DNA from: Mesotaenium endlicherianum
Taxonomy: Eukaryota > Streptophyta > Zygnematophyceae > Zygnematales > Mesotaeniaceae
Direction: 5' to 3'
DNA: 48,726 nt
Assembly (NCBI GenBank): GCA_009602735.1
Contig: WELA01012513.1
Coordinates: forward strand, 745,293 to 794,018
A program made the translations under genes and the position numbers. The notes beneath the pieces are model-generated. The model did not search any database, was not told the DNA's origin, and saw nothing but the letters and a program-made list of their open reading frames with translations. Below, piece after piece: positions 21,560 through 31,177 of the stretch. Every line of letters starts with the position of its first letter. The first letter of the stretch is position 1.

Positions 21560-21573
21560 ATCCCTCCAACTTA
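21560..21573 (-). other. Polypurine tract of M3
   Basis: Minus-strand AAGTTGGAGGGAT directly before the 3' LTR. Identical blocks stand beside LTRs at 13348, 15336 and 29659. It would prime plus-strand DNA synthesis. Confidence 0.7.
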
Positions 21574-21671
21574 ACTTGTTGTCGCCTTGACAACATTAAA
21601 CTGCAGAAATTTAAATAAGGGAACTGAACCTGACCAGCCTCCCTTACTGACTGCCTCTTCAATCTGTCACC

Positions 21672-23348
21672 TTAAGGGGTTGTTCCTGGGGCTTCAGGGT
21701 CAGGAGACGAAGATCTGGACCTAAATCTGGACCGCCCTCTAGGTCTGTCAGCTTGCCTTCTAAAGAACCCTGTTTGCTCTAAAGTTGGACCTCGAGGAGA
21801 ACGGAGGATGGTGGCCTGCTCTTCAACCACTTGGGTGTTGATTCCCACATAGACAGGCATTCCAGTAGGATGCTGAAATACATTGGCTAGAGGTACATGC
21901 CCCTGAGCGGAGGGGGAGGCTGGCATACCTCTGGCCCACCCGCGTGTCCCTCTTCTGGCACCCCTGTCCTCTGGGGATTTCTGTCTGTGTCTGCTGCCCA
22001 GTACAGTCAGATCAGCTTCTTCCCCTGCTTGGGCAGGTGGGCTGGGGGAGCGAGCGCGGGGTCCAGTTGTCGCCATAACGGGGATCACATTCCACACACC
22101 TGATCGTGGTTCTTTAGGAAGTGCCACTGCCTGTCCCTGGGTATCCTGAGTACCTGCTGCTGATGCTTCTCCTCTGCCTTGTTCTTCTTCCTCATCCTCC
22201 TCATCCTCCTCCTCGGAGAGAGTAGGGGTCTCGTCCACTAAGTCGTCCTGCTCCCTAGTAGACATGGAGTAGTCTACCGACCTCCCTTTCTTAGGGCGCG
22301 CTGGAGGTTGCTTGGCCTTCAGCCTACTGATATCTATCCGGCCTGCATTCTTTGCCCATTTGACAAAGGCATGCTTTCCCTTAGAGAAGTAGTCTCTTCC
22401 CCTCCTCCTATGTTCCTTGGTCTCTGCATTCATATTGCTCAGGCATCCATTCAGCCTGGGGTCCCAAGGGGCAATGTGAGGTGGTAGGATGAGATAGCCG
22501 TCTAGGCCATAGTGGAAGTCATCCGGTTGGGCTCGGTCACACTCCTGCTTCTTATTTGTGACGGTCATCCACCTCCAGTCTGTTGGCTGCTGGTAGTACT
22601 GGGGTCCGTGCTCAGCCTTCCTCAGTTTACACGGGAACCAGTGGGGAGAGAACATCTGCTGTCCTGCTTCCCTGGCCAAGTACTCCCAGCTCCTTCTCTC
22701 AACTTCATTGTAAGCTGGCAGGAGTGTGAGGTAGAATACCGTATCCTTAAAGCTATCGGGCCGCATGCTCACCATCCGGATGAGTCTCTGATCTCCCACT
22801 ATTCCCGGTATGGGGACCGGCTTGTCCTCTGAATCATCTGCGAGATACCGGGCCTGCTCTGCTGTATAGCCCACCATCTTAGCATAATCTTCGTAAAGGA
22901 CCACGCCGGTGTGTGTCTCGATGTACCTGTCCAGTGCTGTAGCTCCTTCCTTCTGTAGCAGTGTTGTCTGTTCCAGCCTGTTGATCTCCTGGGCTGCCAG
23001 CAATGCTTCCTTCAGGTTATCGAAGTTTTGGCCACCCACCACAGTATACCTGTAAGTGGCCAAGCTCTTCTGTCTGTCCGCTTCAATCTTTTTTCTTTTC
23101 TCCTCTTCTGCCGCTGCCGCTTCTTCTTGCTGTTTCTTCTGTCTCTCCTCCTCAGCCTTCCTGAGGTTTTCCGCTTCCTGATCCTTCTTCCTCTGTGCCT
23201 CTTCTGCCGCCTCTTGTTGTTTGCGGACCCTTTCTTGTTCTCTCCTGGTGAGGGACGTCGCCGCCAGCTCCTTCTGGTATTGCTCCATTGTCCTCCTGGC
23301 TTCTTCTGCCTTGCGCTTTCTGTCCTCCTTTTGTGTGGTGGGCGCCAT
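21672..23348 (-). CDS. M3 ORF3, ~558-residue accessory protein of a family A retrotransposon
   Basis: Start taken at ATG 23348-23346 (MAPTTQK), one base downstream of a CAG acceptor; an upstream in-frame Met (23372) lies inside the presumed intron. Layout: Lys/Glu/Gln-rich coiled coil (~5-100), conserved domain (~100-360; YRYTV, LQKEG, YAKMVGYT, PTDWRWMT, LPPHIAPWDPRL, FSKGKHAF), acidic EEEDEEDEEEE (~380-400), and a Pro/Ser/Arg tail with RSRFRSRSSS. No hydrophobic leader or transmembrane helix, so not Env-like. It occupies the position retroviruses use for env. The frame is fully open, and M2 keeps an equally long open frame despite strong divergence, which argues for selection. Biochemical role unknown. 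Confidence 0.8.
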   Translation of the reverse strand: MAPTTQKEDRKRKAEEARRTMEQYQKELAATSLTRREQERVRKQQEAAEEAQRKKDQEAENLRKAEEERQKKQQEEAAAAEEEKRKKIEADRQKSLATYRYTVVGGQNFDNLKEALLAAQEINRLEQTTLLQKEGATALDRYIETHTGVVLYEDYAKMVGYTAEQARYLADDSEDKPVPIPGIVGDQRLIRMVSMRPDSFKDTVFYLTLLPAYNEVERRSWEYLAREAGQQMFSPHWFPCKLRKAEHGPQYYQQPTDWRWMTVTNKKQECDRAQPDDFHYGLDGYLILPPHIAPWDPRLNGCLSNMNAETKEHRRRGRDYFSKGKHAFVKWAKNAGRIDISRLKAKQPPARPKKGRSVDYSMSTREQDDLVDETPTLSEEEDEEDEEEEQGRGEASAAGTQDTQGQAVALPKEPRSGVWNVIPVMATTGPRARSPSPPAQAGEEADLTVLGSRHRQKSPEDRGARRGTRGWARGMPASPSAQGHVPLANVFQHPTGMPVYVGINTQVVEEQATILRSPRGPTLEQTGFFRRQADRPRGRSRFRSRSSSPDPEAPGTTP

Positions 23349-23349
23349 C

Positions 23350-23380
23350 CTGCACATGTAACCAGGGCACAAGTTAGTAG
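23350..23380 (-). promoter_or_regulatory. 3' splice site with branch-point motif before M3 ORF3
   Basis: Minus strand: CTACTAAC at 23380-23373, 21 intervening bases, then AG at 23351-23350 and GATG. TACTAAC is the ideal branch-point sequence. A plausible donor ATG|GTAAGG overlaps the gag start at 28879-28871. Splicing would make a short ORF3 mRNA. Confidence 0.55.
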
Positions 23381-23553
23381 GATATGGACCTTTGTCATAG
23401 GGATTGCAGGAAGTATGTTAGTATTTAGTATAGTGGCTTCGCTGCTGTTTACCTTACAGGATGATTGCTAAAAGTTGACGTAGTTGCGATGCGCTACACA
23501 TAAACGTATGAGTGTGTTTTTATCGCTCTCGCTCACTAACTGTCATATATTTT

Positions 23554-23565
23554 CCCCTCCAACTT
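23554..23565 (-). other. Internal copy of the polypurine tract between pol and ORF3
   Basis: Minus-strand AAGTTGGAGGGG repeats the terminal tract. M2 has two such internal copies, at 17351-17365 and 17293-17305. It could act as a central polypurine tract or mark a recombination boundary. Confidence 0.5.
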
Positions 23566-23615
23566 AAATGGAGACAGGACCGCCTGTCACCTTCCCGTGT
23601 CAACTGAAATGACAG

Positions 23616-26600
23616 TTATGGAGGGACTCCAGCGGCCCGAAGGTGGAACCGTGTCAACGCCCCTTTGGCATTGGTCAAGTGGTCCTTAAACTCCCAAGTG
23701 TCCCCAGAGGCATCGTAACCCTTCCATCGAATGAGGTATTTCATGACATATTTAGACGATCGACGGACCGAGCGAGCGTCTAAAATCTCATCGACCTCAT
23801 ATTCCTCAGGGTCGCCGTCCCGGACAGCGGGGACCGGTCCCGGTTGGACAGGGAACCGACCTGTGAACAGTGTATCACCTTTGATGTACGGTTCCAGGAA
23901 GGAGACATTAAAGACCGGGTGCCCCTTGTATTCAGCTGACATGTTCAGTTTGTAAGCATTCTGACCGACACGACAGACCACCGAATATGGACTGACCCAG
24001 ACAGGGCCAAGCTTTTTCTTGACCACACCAGGGAGGTACAGGTGCTGAGAATGCAGTTTGACTAAATCCCCCTTGGAAAATGTCAGTTCCCGACGGTGTT
24101 GATTAGCGTATTTTTGTTGGTGTTCTTGGGCCGTGTGCAGGTTTCGTTGGACTTCTGACAGGGTGTCAGCAAACTCCTGAGTTAACTGGAGGGAGACCGG
24201 GTTGTCAATCCCTTCAGGGTCAGTTAAAGATTCCCCTAGCACATCTAGAGGAGACTTAGGGACTCTACCCAGGCTGAGTTCAAAAGGAGTTTTCCCCGTT
24301 GACGCGTGCACCGCACTGTTGACCGCAAACTGAATTTGAGGCAACAGGTCATCCCAATTATCTTGTTTTTGGTTAATATATGCTCTCAGCACCTCCTGCA
24401 TAACTCGGTTAGTTCTTTCAGTCTGCCCATCAGTCTGAGGGTGGTTTGCTGTGCTGAGCAGCTGTTTGACTCCCATTAACCCCATTAAAGCTCTCCAGAA
24501 CTTAGAGGTGAATTTTGAGTCTCTGTCTGAGATGATATTAGAAGGGAGCCCATGTTGGCATACTACATGGTTGTAAAACTGTCTCGCTGTTTCGAGTGCA
24601 GTCACTTTGACAGTTGTGGGGATAAAAATGACCATTTTTGTCAGTTTATCCACGACTACCAGTATTGAATCATGCCCGTTGGCAGTTCTTGGTAGTGAGA
24701 CCACCCAGTCCATGGATATAGTTTCCCAGCGTCCAGCTGGGATGGGTAGCGGTTGCAAGAGACCTCCGGGTGGTGTGTGCCGAGACTTATTTCTCTGACA
24801 CTGGTCACAGGACTTGACATATTTCAAGACCTCCCGGGGTAACCCCTCCCAATGATAATGTTTTGCCAGTTTGCTAGGAGTTTTGGCCTGCCCCAAGTGT
24901 CCACCCAGGAGGCTGTCATGAGCTTGACTCAGTAAGAGAGACCTTATCTCCAAATTATTAGGAATGACCAGCTTCAGCCTCCCTGAAGTGGTTTCCGTCA
25001 CCCAGACCCCTCCCTTGAGCTTATACCCGAGTGCGGTAGCACGACACATACTAGTAGTGGGGCTGGGCTCAAATGTTGGGTCAGAAAGGTAGGCTTTCCT
25101 AAGTTGTTCAAGGAAGGACTTTTTCACCTTTAGTGAAGTGAGTGCACACAGGACTTTATCTACAGTATGTTGACTAAAGTTCCTTTCTTGCAAGTCAGGT
25201 CTTCTAAAGAGTGCATCAGCAGGATTCAACTTCCCTGGTTTGTAGTCGATCTGGACTTGGAACTGCTCCAGCATCTGGCTCCAGCGGTTCTCCCTCCTCG
25301 ACAGCTTGGACTTCTTCTGAAAGTGGGTCAGAGCTAGATGATTTGTAATCACCTTAAAAGCCTTACCATGTAAGTATGCTCTCCACTGTTTGAGTACATG
25401 AATGATAGCTAGCAGCCCTTTATCATGCACTGAGTAATTAATCTCCGCTGGATTAGATTTCATAGACTCATACAACACAGGATGCCACTCCTGCCGTACC
25501 TTACCATCCTTTGTGGTTTTGTCAGCAGGCTGCAACAAAATAGCACCCATGGCAAAATCAGAGGCATCAGTAACCACCTGCACCGGTTTGCTGGGGTCAT
25601 ACACGGCTAGCACTGGGGCAGAACAAAGGGCATCTTTAAGGGTCTGGAAGGCAGCCTGCTGCTCTTCCCCCCACACATACCCGATGTCTTTCTTAGTAAG
25701 GTCAGTCAGTTTACTGGCCTTTGTGGAATAATTCTCAATAAATCTCCTGTAGTAGTTAGCCAACCCGAGGAAGGATCTAACTTCAGAGACAGACTGTGGT
25801 ACTGGCCAGTCCCTTATGGTCTGGACTTTCTTAGGATCCACACTGATGCGCTCTTTACTGACAACGTGGCCTAAGAATTCAATACTTTCCTTAAAGAAAT
25901 CACACTTGCTCATTTTAGCATACAAGTGATTTTTCCGCAGAGTGTCCAGAACTTTCTTTAAGTGTTCAATGTGCTCAGTTTCATCTTTAGAGAAAATTAA
26001 AATATCATCCAGGAAAACTTGCACAAAGTTATCCAAATAAGGTCTGAAAATGTCATTCATAGCACCCATAAAGGTAGCAGGAGCATTAGTCAGTCCAAAT
26101 GGCATCACGTTGAACTCATAGTGTCCATAACGTGTGCGGAAAGCAGTCTTGTGTTCATCCCCCTCAGCAATTCTGATTTGATGATAACCACTCTTGAGAT
26201 CTATCTTACTGAACACCTTAGCGCCAGACAGAGTATCAAGCAAGTCCTCGATCCTTGGTAACGCATACTTGTTCTTTACTGTAATTCTGTTCAGGGCTCT
26301 GTAATCCACACACATCCGCATACTGCCATCCTTTTTCTTAACAAATAGGATAGGTGCGCCGTACGGTGATTTACTGGGAGAAATGTAACCATTTTGCTCC
26401 AGCTCTGCAATCTGTGTTTTCAACTCCTCGCTCTCCAAATAAGACAAGCCATACGTGCGTTGCCAGGGTGGCTGGCTACCAGGTAATAAATCAATCCTAT
26501 GATCTACTTCCCGCTTAGGGGGTAGTCCTGGAGGCATATTAAACACATCCGTGTACTGAGCAACAATGTTTGCAGCAGTAGGGTGTTCCGGAGGGTGTAC

Positions 26601-27446
26601 CTTTTTCTCAACCACTTCTTCAGGTTGAGGAGGTACCTCTCTTAGCAGCAGACAGAACATTCTGTCTTCCTTCTGGTTCCAGCTTTTGACGAACTCCATT
26701 GCATTCAGCAACTTGCATCCTTCTGGAAGCCTCTTCTTTTCCTTCATTTGCCATCCACACAGGACAAGAGGAAGAGCACTGGTGGGTGCCAAGTCAGTCT
26801 GCCCATCACTGGCTCCTCTCACTTTAACTGTACCTCTGCTCCAACACACTTCAGCTTGATGTCTATTAAGCCAGGACCTGCCTAGCACGAGATCATAAAA
26901 GCCAGTGTTGAGTACCTCAAATGTAAGCGTTTCAGTTAGAACTGCAATGCCAGAACCTAACTGGACCTCAATAGGCTTGGTTATAACTCCTCCCGGGATA
27001 CTTGAGGCATCTCCAAGGAATATTTTTCTATTCCCTTGGGTGACAGTAGGCAGCCTTAGCCGCTTAACTAAGTCCTTGTGGATAAAAGTATGTGACGCCC
27101 CTCCGTCAACAAATGCCCTCACCTTCCTACCTGCAATCATGCAATGCAGTAGGATAGGGGGGACTGTCTTTTCCTGACTTTCGCATTGTTCTCCTGACGT
27201 AGCAAAGAAATGTTGGACATCAGGTGGAACAAGAGCATCCAGAGTGTGCACTCTCTGGACGTCTATATTGCTGATGGTCTCCTTTATCTGTTTGTCAGGC
27301 ATGCATAGTGAATCCAGTTCAGCAGGACCCATAATACCTGCTACGAGGGCAGCTAGTGACGACTCACTATCTCTAGCATCCTCACAGTCAGTAGACTGGA
27401 TTACTGACTGTTGCTGTCTTTTAAAGGCTGGTCTTTTCTCTCGACC
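23616..27446 (-). CDS. pol: M3 pol polyprotein: protease, RT, RNase H, integrase, chromodomain
   Basis: Open frame that starts inside gag (first codon after a stop at 27446) in the -1 frame; numbering here is from Met 27332 (1238 residues). Protease motif VDGGAS at ~76 (usual DSG/DTG is DGG). RT ~275-460 with NAPATF and FLDD 440-443. RNase H from D589, but the usual Glu is Gly639 and the next Asp is Asn664, while M2 keeps both. Integrase zinc finger H805, H812, C842, C845; DDE residues D875, D936, E972 with exact 35-residue D-E spacing. C-terminal chromodomain ~1170-1225. The protein would copy element RNA and insert it, but the RNase H changes probably block autonomous activity. Made by frameshifting from gag. 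Confidence 0.88.
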   Translation of the reverse strand, partial: GREKRPAFKRQQQSVIQSTDCEDARDSESSLAALVAGIMGPAELDSLCMPDKQIKETISNIDVQRVHTLDALVPPDVQHFFATSGEQCESQEKTVPPILLHCMIAGRKVRAFVDGGASHTFIHKDLVKRLRLPTVTQGNRKIFLGDASSIPGGVITKPIEVQLGSGIAVLTETLTFEVLNTGFYDLVLGRSWLNRHQAEVCWSRGTVKVRGASDGQTDLAPTSALPLVLCGWQMKEKKRLPEGCKLLNAMEFVKSWNQKEDRMFCLLLREVPPQPEEVVEKKVHPPEHPTAANIVAQYTDVFNMPPGLPPKREVDHRIDLLPGSQPPWQRTYGLSYLESEELKTQIAELEQNGYISPSKSPYGAPILFVKKKDGSMRMCVDYRALNRITVKNKYALPRIEDLLDTLSGAKVFSKIDLKSGYHQIRIAEGDEHKTAFRTRYGHYEFNVMPFGLTNAPATFMGAMNDIFRPYLDNFVQVFLDDILIFSKDETEHIEHLKKVLDTLRKNHLYAKMSKCDFFKESIEFLGHVVSKERISVDPKKVQTIRDWPVPQSVSEVRSFLGLANYYRRFIENYSTKASKLTDLTKKDIGYVWGEEQQAAFQTLKDALCSAPVLAVYDPSKPVQVVTDASDFAMGAILLQPADKTTKDGKVRQEWHPVLYESMKSNPAEINYSVHDKGLLAIIHVLKQWRAYLHGKAFKVITNHLALTHFQKKSKLSRRENRWSQMLEQFQVQIDYKPGKLNPADALFRRPDLQERNFSQHTVDKVLCALTSLKVKKSFLEQLRKAYLSDPTFEPSPTTSMCRATALGYKLKGGVWVTETTSGRLKLVIPNNLEIRSLLLSQAHDSLLGGHLGQAKTPSKLAKHYHWEGLPREVLKYVKSCDQCQRNKSRHTPPGGLLQPLPIPAGRWETISMDWVVSLPRTANGHDSILVVVDKLTKMVIFIPTTVKVTALETARQFYNHVVCQHGLPSNIISDRDSKFTSKFWRALMGLMGVKQLLSTANHPQTDGQTERTNRVMQEVLRAYINQKQDNWDDLLPQIQFAVNSAVHASTGKTPFELSLGRVPKSPLDVLGESLTDPEGIDNPVSLQLTQEFADTLSEVQRNLHTAQEHQQKYANQHRRELTFSKGDLVKLHSQHLYLPGVVKKKLGPVWVSPYSVVCRVGQNAYKLNMSAEYKGHPVFNVSFLEPYIKGDTLFTGRFPVQPGPVPAVRDGDPEEYEVDEILDARSVRRSSKYVMKYLIRWKGYDASGDTWEFKDHLTNAKGALTRFHLRAAGVPP
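27384..27425 (-). promoter_or_regulatory. Programmed -1 frameshift signal at the gag-pol overlap
   Basis: In the gag frame, T_TTA_AAA lies at 27425-27419, an X_XXY_YYZ slippery heptamer. A 7-nt spacer (27418-27412) follows, then a perfect 10-bp stem ACAGTCAGTA / TACTGACTGT (27411-27402 with 27393-27384) closing an 8-nt loop. The gag stop codon lies at the end of the stem. The heptamer is kept in the plus copy at 33358-33364. Confidence 0.8.
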
Positions 27447-28879
27447 TTAGGCAGGTGCTTGACCGGACACTGTTCTCTGTAGTGGCCTTTCTGCTGACAA
27501 TGGTAGCAAGTAGATTTTGCTGAGGCTGGTCTCGGCTTAGTCCTACCACCACCCCTTCCATAGCCACCTCGAGAGGGACCACCTCTACCTCTAGACTGAA
27601 TAGCATTGTACTCATACTCATATTCATCACCCTGATTATCCTCAGCCTGGTCTCCTTCAACTGCATTGTAGGAACCGTGGGGCTTTTTGACAATCTTAGA
27701 CACCAAAGCGTTACTCTGGCGCTTGTGATTGAACTGCTGCTGATCCCAGGCGTCAGCATCCTGGATCAAGTCAGCCAGTTTCTCATACTTTTTCTCAGCA
27801 AAATGACCAGAGACCTCGGATTTCAAGCCATACCTGAAGTATGCTATCCTATACCGTTCTGGCAAATCAGGCTGCTTCATCATGTTCTCTTGGAACTTTT
27901 GAGCAAACTCAGCAACTGAAGTGGTCTGCTTCAGTGTCAGGGAGATCATCGCATAGATAGCTTTCTCCTGCTGGTTGATGACATCAAACTTCTCATGCAA
28001 CTTCTCGACAAACTCTACCCACGTAGGGTCACCGAGTTGCCGAGCCTTACGCTCTTCCTTCCAGTAAAGCCACCAGTCTGCGGCACTGCCTTTCAGTAGC
28101 GCACCGGTGTGCCTGACCTTCTCGTAATCTTGCAGTTCTGGGTAGTTCTCCAGCCACTGCTCAACATCCGCGAGAAACTTGATCAGGTAATATTTTCTGT
28201 TTCCCTCAGGATCATAGTCCTGGGGAGGTTTCGGCTTGGGCTTACTAGGCCCTCGGCCACCACCACTAGTGGTGTGAGACCCCAGTTGGTCTCTGTCCCG
28301 GAGTAGGGACATTATGATTCTTTTGTCCTCCTGCTGGGACTGATACATGGTCGCCATTTGCGACTGCATCTGAACGAACAATGCTCCCAAGTCTACATTT
28401 TGGGGTGGTAGATTAGCAAATGCAGCAGCAGCATTGGCATCTACTCGCTGAGTAGTGTCCTCAACAATCCCTCTTGCTCCTGCAGCAGCAATTCCTGCCG
28501 CATTCAGCCGGTCACGTATTTGACCTAGGGGTACATTGAGTTGTACGGCAGGAGGTGGGTTCAGAACATTGGCCCTTGATGCCATAAGTTCTTCAACAGT
28601 GCGCTCGTCAGCTGGCTGTCCTTCCCTCCTTTGTATATCTTCAGCGGCCTTTGCTACTTGTTCAGCTTCTAGTCTGGCTATCTCCTCCTCAGCTTGCTGA
28701 GCTGCGACTGAGGCAATAGCAGCTGCCTCATCTGCAGCCTCCCTAGCTGCAGTATCCGCTACTGCTTCCGAATAGGTACGGTTTCCCGCTACATGGCTTT
28801 CCGCCTGGTTTTCGACATTCTCGTTATCCTGGTTCTCCATGTCTCGGGAGTTGCTAGTTTGAGACCTTGTCCTTACCAT
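27401..28879 (-). CDS. gag: M3 gag, nucleocapsid/capsid protein
   Basis: 492 residues from [10 protein letters not shown]. An Ala/Glu-rich N-terminal helix region (~40-100) and a Gly/Pro linker are followed by a retrotransposon-gag capsid domain (~225-390; [31 protein letters not shown]). An Arg/Gly-rich stretch precedes a CCHC knuckle [14 protein letters not shown] at 458-471. It assembles the particle and packages RNA. The start lies about 35 bases after the LTR, just past the primer site. The stop at 27403-27401 lies within the frameshift stem. Fully open, close homologue of the decayed gag at 31942. Confidence 0.9.
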   Translation of the reverse strand: MVRTRSQTSNSRDMENQDNENVENQAESHVAGNRTYSEAVADTAAREAADEAAAIASVAAQQAEEEIARLEAEQVAKAAEDIQRREGQPADERTVEELMASRANVLNPPPAVQLNVPLGQIRDRLNAAGIAAAGARGIVEDTTQRVDANAAAAFANLPPQNVDLGALFVQMQSQMATMYQSQQEDKRIIMSLLRDRDQLGSHTTSGGGRGPSKPKPKPPQDYDPEGNRKYYLIKFLADVEQWLENYPELQDYEKVRHTGALLKGSAADWWLYWKEERKARQLGDPTWVEFVEKLHEKFDVINQQEKAIYAMISLTLKQTTSVAEFAQKFQENMMKQPDLPERYRIAYFRYGLKSEVSGHFAEKKYEKLADLIQDADAWDQQQFNHKRQSNALVSKIVKKPHGSYNAVEGDQAEDNQGDEYEYEYNAIQSRGRGGPSRGGYGRGGGRTKPRPASAKSTCYHCQQKGHYREQCPVKHLPKVERKDQPLKDSNSQ

Positions 28880-28901
28880 ACAAAGAAGACTGTGATAACT
28901 G

Positions 28902-28913
28902 CTCCGATACCAC
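28902..28913 (-). other. Primer binding site of M3
   Basis: GTGGTATCGGAG on the minus strand directly after the 5' LTR, complementary to the 3' end of an initiator-tRNA-Met-type tRNA. Confidence 0.8.
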
Positions 28914-29658
28914 TGAAATGAATCGACTTACCAAATAGGCGATTAACAATTAATAAAGATCTTTATATCAGCAAGTAATCTTTATGGTATTTCCGTTAAC
29001 TAGTTAAACGGCAAAGGACAATACACTAGCAGGGAATAATACTCGTAAGTCAAATGCGAGTAAACTAGCATCAATGATGCAAATCAGTAAACTCATACAT
29101 AAGCAAGGTTAGAAGACAGTGCGTATCAATGGCTTCTCGCCTTGGATTCAGATCTCTCTCAGTAAGCTGTACAAGAGAGTTGGCCTCGTTTCCGAATGCC
29201 GAACTCGAGAGCAATGCCTAGCATATGTACATGGAATGAGTTTACTGTTCAACGGTCAGTGCGATGGCACCGCCTACCCGGGAGTTAACCACGTTGGTAG
29301 GACCTCGGTTAACCAAATCCACCGCCATCTCCCATCATCCCGAATAGCCATCCATCATAGGGATGTCATCTGGCCATTCATCTAGCATATCGCACTTAGA
29401 TGCATATCAAGGCAGTTCGCTGCTACCGAGTACGGAAGTCAGCTGGCTGTCAAAGAATGTGTCAGCAAGCTGACTTAAGTTGACTTCAGCCTGCTGCTTT
29501 TGGCCGAGTCATTAAACTGATAATTATGTAAAGTCCAGCAGACTGATTATTAACTAAAGTTCAGCAGACTGACTACTAACTAAAGTTCAGCAGGCTGAAC
29601 TTGATTAACTATTATATTTAAATGAATATTATAACCTCTAATATACTGATTCATTACA
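28914..29658 (-). repeat. Family A LTR shared by M3 and a second partial element
   Basis: 745 bp. The left side has primer site and gag (a 5' LTR context), but the right side has the polypurine tract and 3' internal sequence (a 3' LTR context), so the one LTR serves two internal regions. It contains a short duplicated block (cagcagactga...ctaactaaagtt) absent from the other copies. Confidence 0.85.
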
Positions 29659-29724
29659 ATCCCTCCAACTTAACTTGTTGTCGCCTTGACAACATTAAAC
29701 TGCATAAATTTTAAATAAGGGAAC
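29659..29724 (-). mobile_element. 3' internal remnant of a family A element (M4)
   Basis: Polypurine tract plus the GTTGTC..GACAAC hairpin, aligned with 21560-21626. Similarity ends after AATAAGGGAAC. Confidence 0.75.
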
Positions 29725-29733
29725 ATCAGTGGC

Positions 29734-29774
29734 TTTAGGGTTTAGGATTTAGGGTTTTAGGGTTTAGGGTTTAG
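29734..29774 (+). repeat. Interstitial telomere-type repeat (TTTAGGG)n
   Basis: About six units of TTTAGGG, one as TTTAGGA and one as TTTTAGGG, at the junction between the broken family A remnant and family B pol. Confidence 0.8.
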
Positions 29775-29775
29775 C

Positions 29776-31177
29776 ATCACAGGCATCCTACCGCCCACCG
29801 ACATCTCATAGCTGAGGGCCTTCCTGGGGGTCGCCAACTACTATCGCCGCTTCGTGCCTGGCTTTAGCGAGCTCGCTAAGCCACTCAACGACTTGCTGCG
29901 GAAGGGGGTGGCCTATGTATGGGGGATAAAGCAACAGGCGGCGTTCGACAAGCTCAAGGAGCTGCTGGTGAGCGCTCCAGTGCTGCGACGGCCCGACCAC
30001 ACCAAGCCCTTCATCCTCCACACCGACTGGTTGCAGGCAGGACTGGGAGCAGTGCTGGTGCAGGAGCACGACGGCTTTGAGCACGTGGTGGCGTACGCCA
30101 TTTGCAGCAACAACCGCGTCGAGGCCAACTATGTCTCTTACAAGGGGGAGTGCCTGGCAGCGGTCTGGGCCATCGTGCACTTTAGGCACTACCTCTACGG
30201 CACCCACTTCCGCCTCGTCACCGACCATCAGCCGCTTATGTGGCTCATGACGTCGGAGCGCCTCACAAGCAAGTACGCGCGGAGGGCACTCATTCTGCAG
30301 GAGTACACATTCGACGTGCACCACCACCTGGACTCGGCCATCATGGACGTCAACGGCCTCACCCGCAACCCACTGCCCTCCTCTAGGGACTTGATTGTGG
30401 CCTGCCACAACGAGGACGAGCTAGTGGCCTGGCATGCGGCAACCTTCTTGGCCTTCACGATGGACAACAATGCACGGCCAGGAGGGCTCACTAACCGCGA
30501 CTTGGTAGTGGTCAATACAAGACGTCGGCATTGGCTGCAGCAGCGGAGCAGGACAGCTGGCAGCGCGGGCCCGAGGACGTGTGGGACGACGCCCCAGTGC
30601 TGCAGTATGTCACGGCCAAGGAGTTGGCCCCAGGCATCAGTGCTCGCAAGCGCAACCGCGTCCTCAAGCGCAGCCGGGACTTCGTCTTTAGGGAGGGGCG
30701 GCTGCGGCGCGTGATGGTCGACGGCTCTGTCTTGATGGTACCTGAGCCCGCTACACGCAGTCAGTTGGTGCGCACAGTGCATGAGGCTCTTGGACACTTT
30801 GGTGTCAAGCGCACTCTCAGTCTTCTCCAGGCTGAGTACTGGTGGCACGGCATGGCTAAGGTTGTCGCCGACGCCGTCAGCAGCTGCACTCTCTGCGACC
30901 GCGTGCGCTCGAGCTTCACAGCGCGCACCGTTGCCCCCAGCCCTCTTCCCATTCAGGAGCTGTTCTACAGGTGGTCATTGGACTTGGCTGAGGAGTTGCC
31001 CAAGTCCTGCCGAGGCAACCTCTACGTCTTGGTGATGATTGAGCACTTGTCCAAGTGGATTGAGCCCGTGCCCTTGCCTAGCAAGGCCAGTGAGGGGATC
31101 GCTCAGGCGTTCCTTGATCAGGTCCTTAGCCGCTTTGGTGGCTGCGTTGAGGTGCTGACTGACCAAGGCAAGGAGTT
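29776..31177 (+). pseudogene. Family B pol, first part: end of RT, RNase H, integrase N-terminus
   Basis: Starts inside the RT (LRAFLGVANYYRRFVPGF; one stop just upstream). RNase H is at about 29990-30380 (FILHTDW, VTDHQPLMWL), continuing to ~30500. A frameshift near 30500-30530 moves to another frame with the integrase zinc-binding region (EALGHFGVKRT, CTLCDRV) and catalytic core (WSLDLAEELP, TDQGKEF). Palm and fingers of the RT and the protease are missing, lost at the telomere-repeat junction. Inactive. The frame is cut at 31177 by a family A element. Confidence 0.8.

Larger units (their letters stand above)
20838..29658 (-). mobile_element. Family A Ty3/gypsy element M3: LTR, gag, pol, ORF3, LTR
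   Basis: Best preserved family A element, 8.8 kb. In transcription order: 5' LTR 29658-28914, primer site 28912-28902, gag 28879-27401, pol 27446-23616, ORF3 23348-21672, polypurine tract 21573-21560, 3' LTR 21559-20838. The chromodomain on the integrase places it with chromoviruses. The two LTRs differ at many sites and one carries a short internal duplication, so it is not a fresh insertion. No clean target duplication is found because the right end runs into another partial element. Confidence 0.85.

Noticed and set aside
21672..23348. ORF3 as a retroviral envelope gene
   Set aside because: Position fits, but there is no signal peptide, transmembrane helix, cleavage site or Cys pattern; the protein is highly charged.
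29119..29385. An 88-codon frame antisense within family A LTRs, open in several copies (10715, 14821, 29119, 31440)
   Set aside because: It begins with GTG directly after a stop rather than ATG, is broken in the 20838 copy and altered in others, and the similarity is explained by LTR copies being related. Not enough for a gene.
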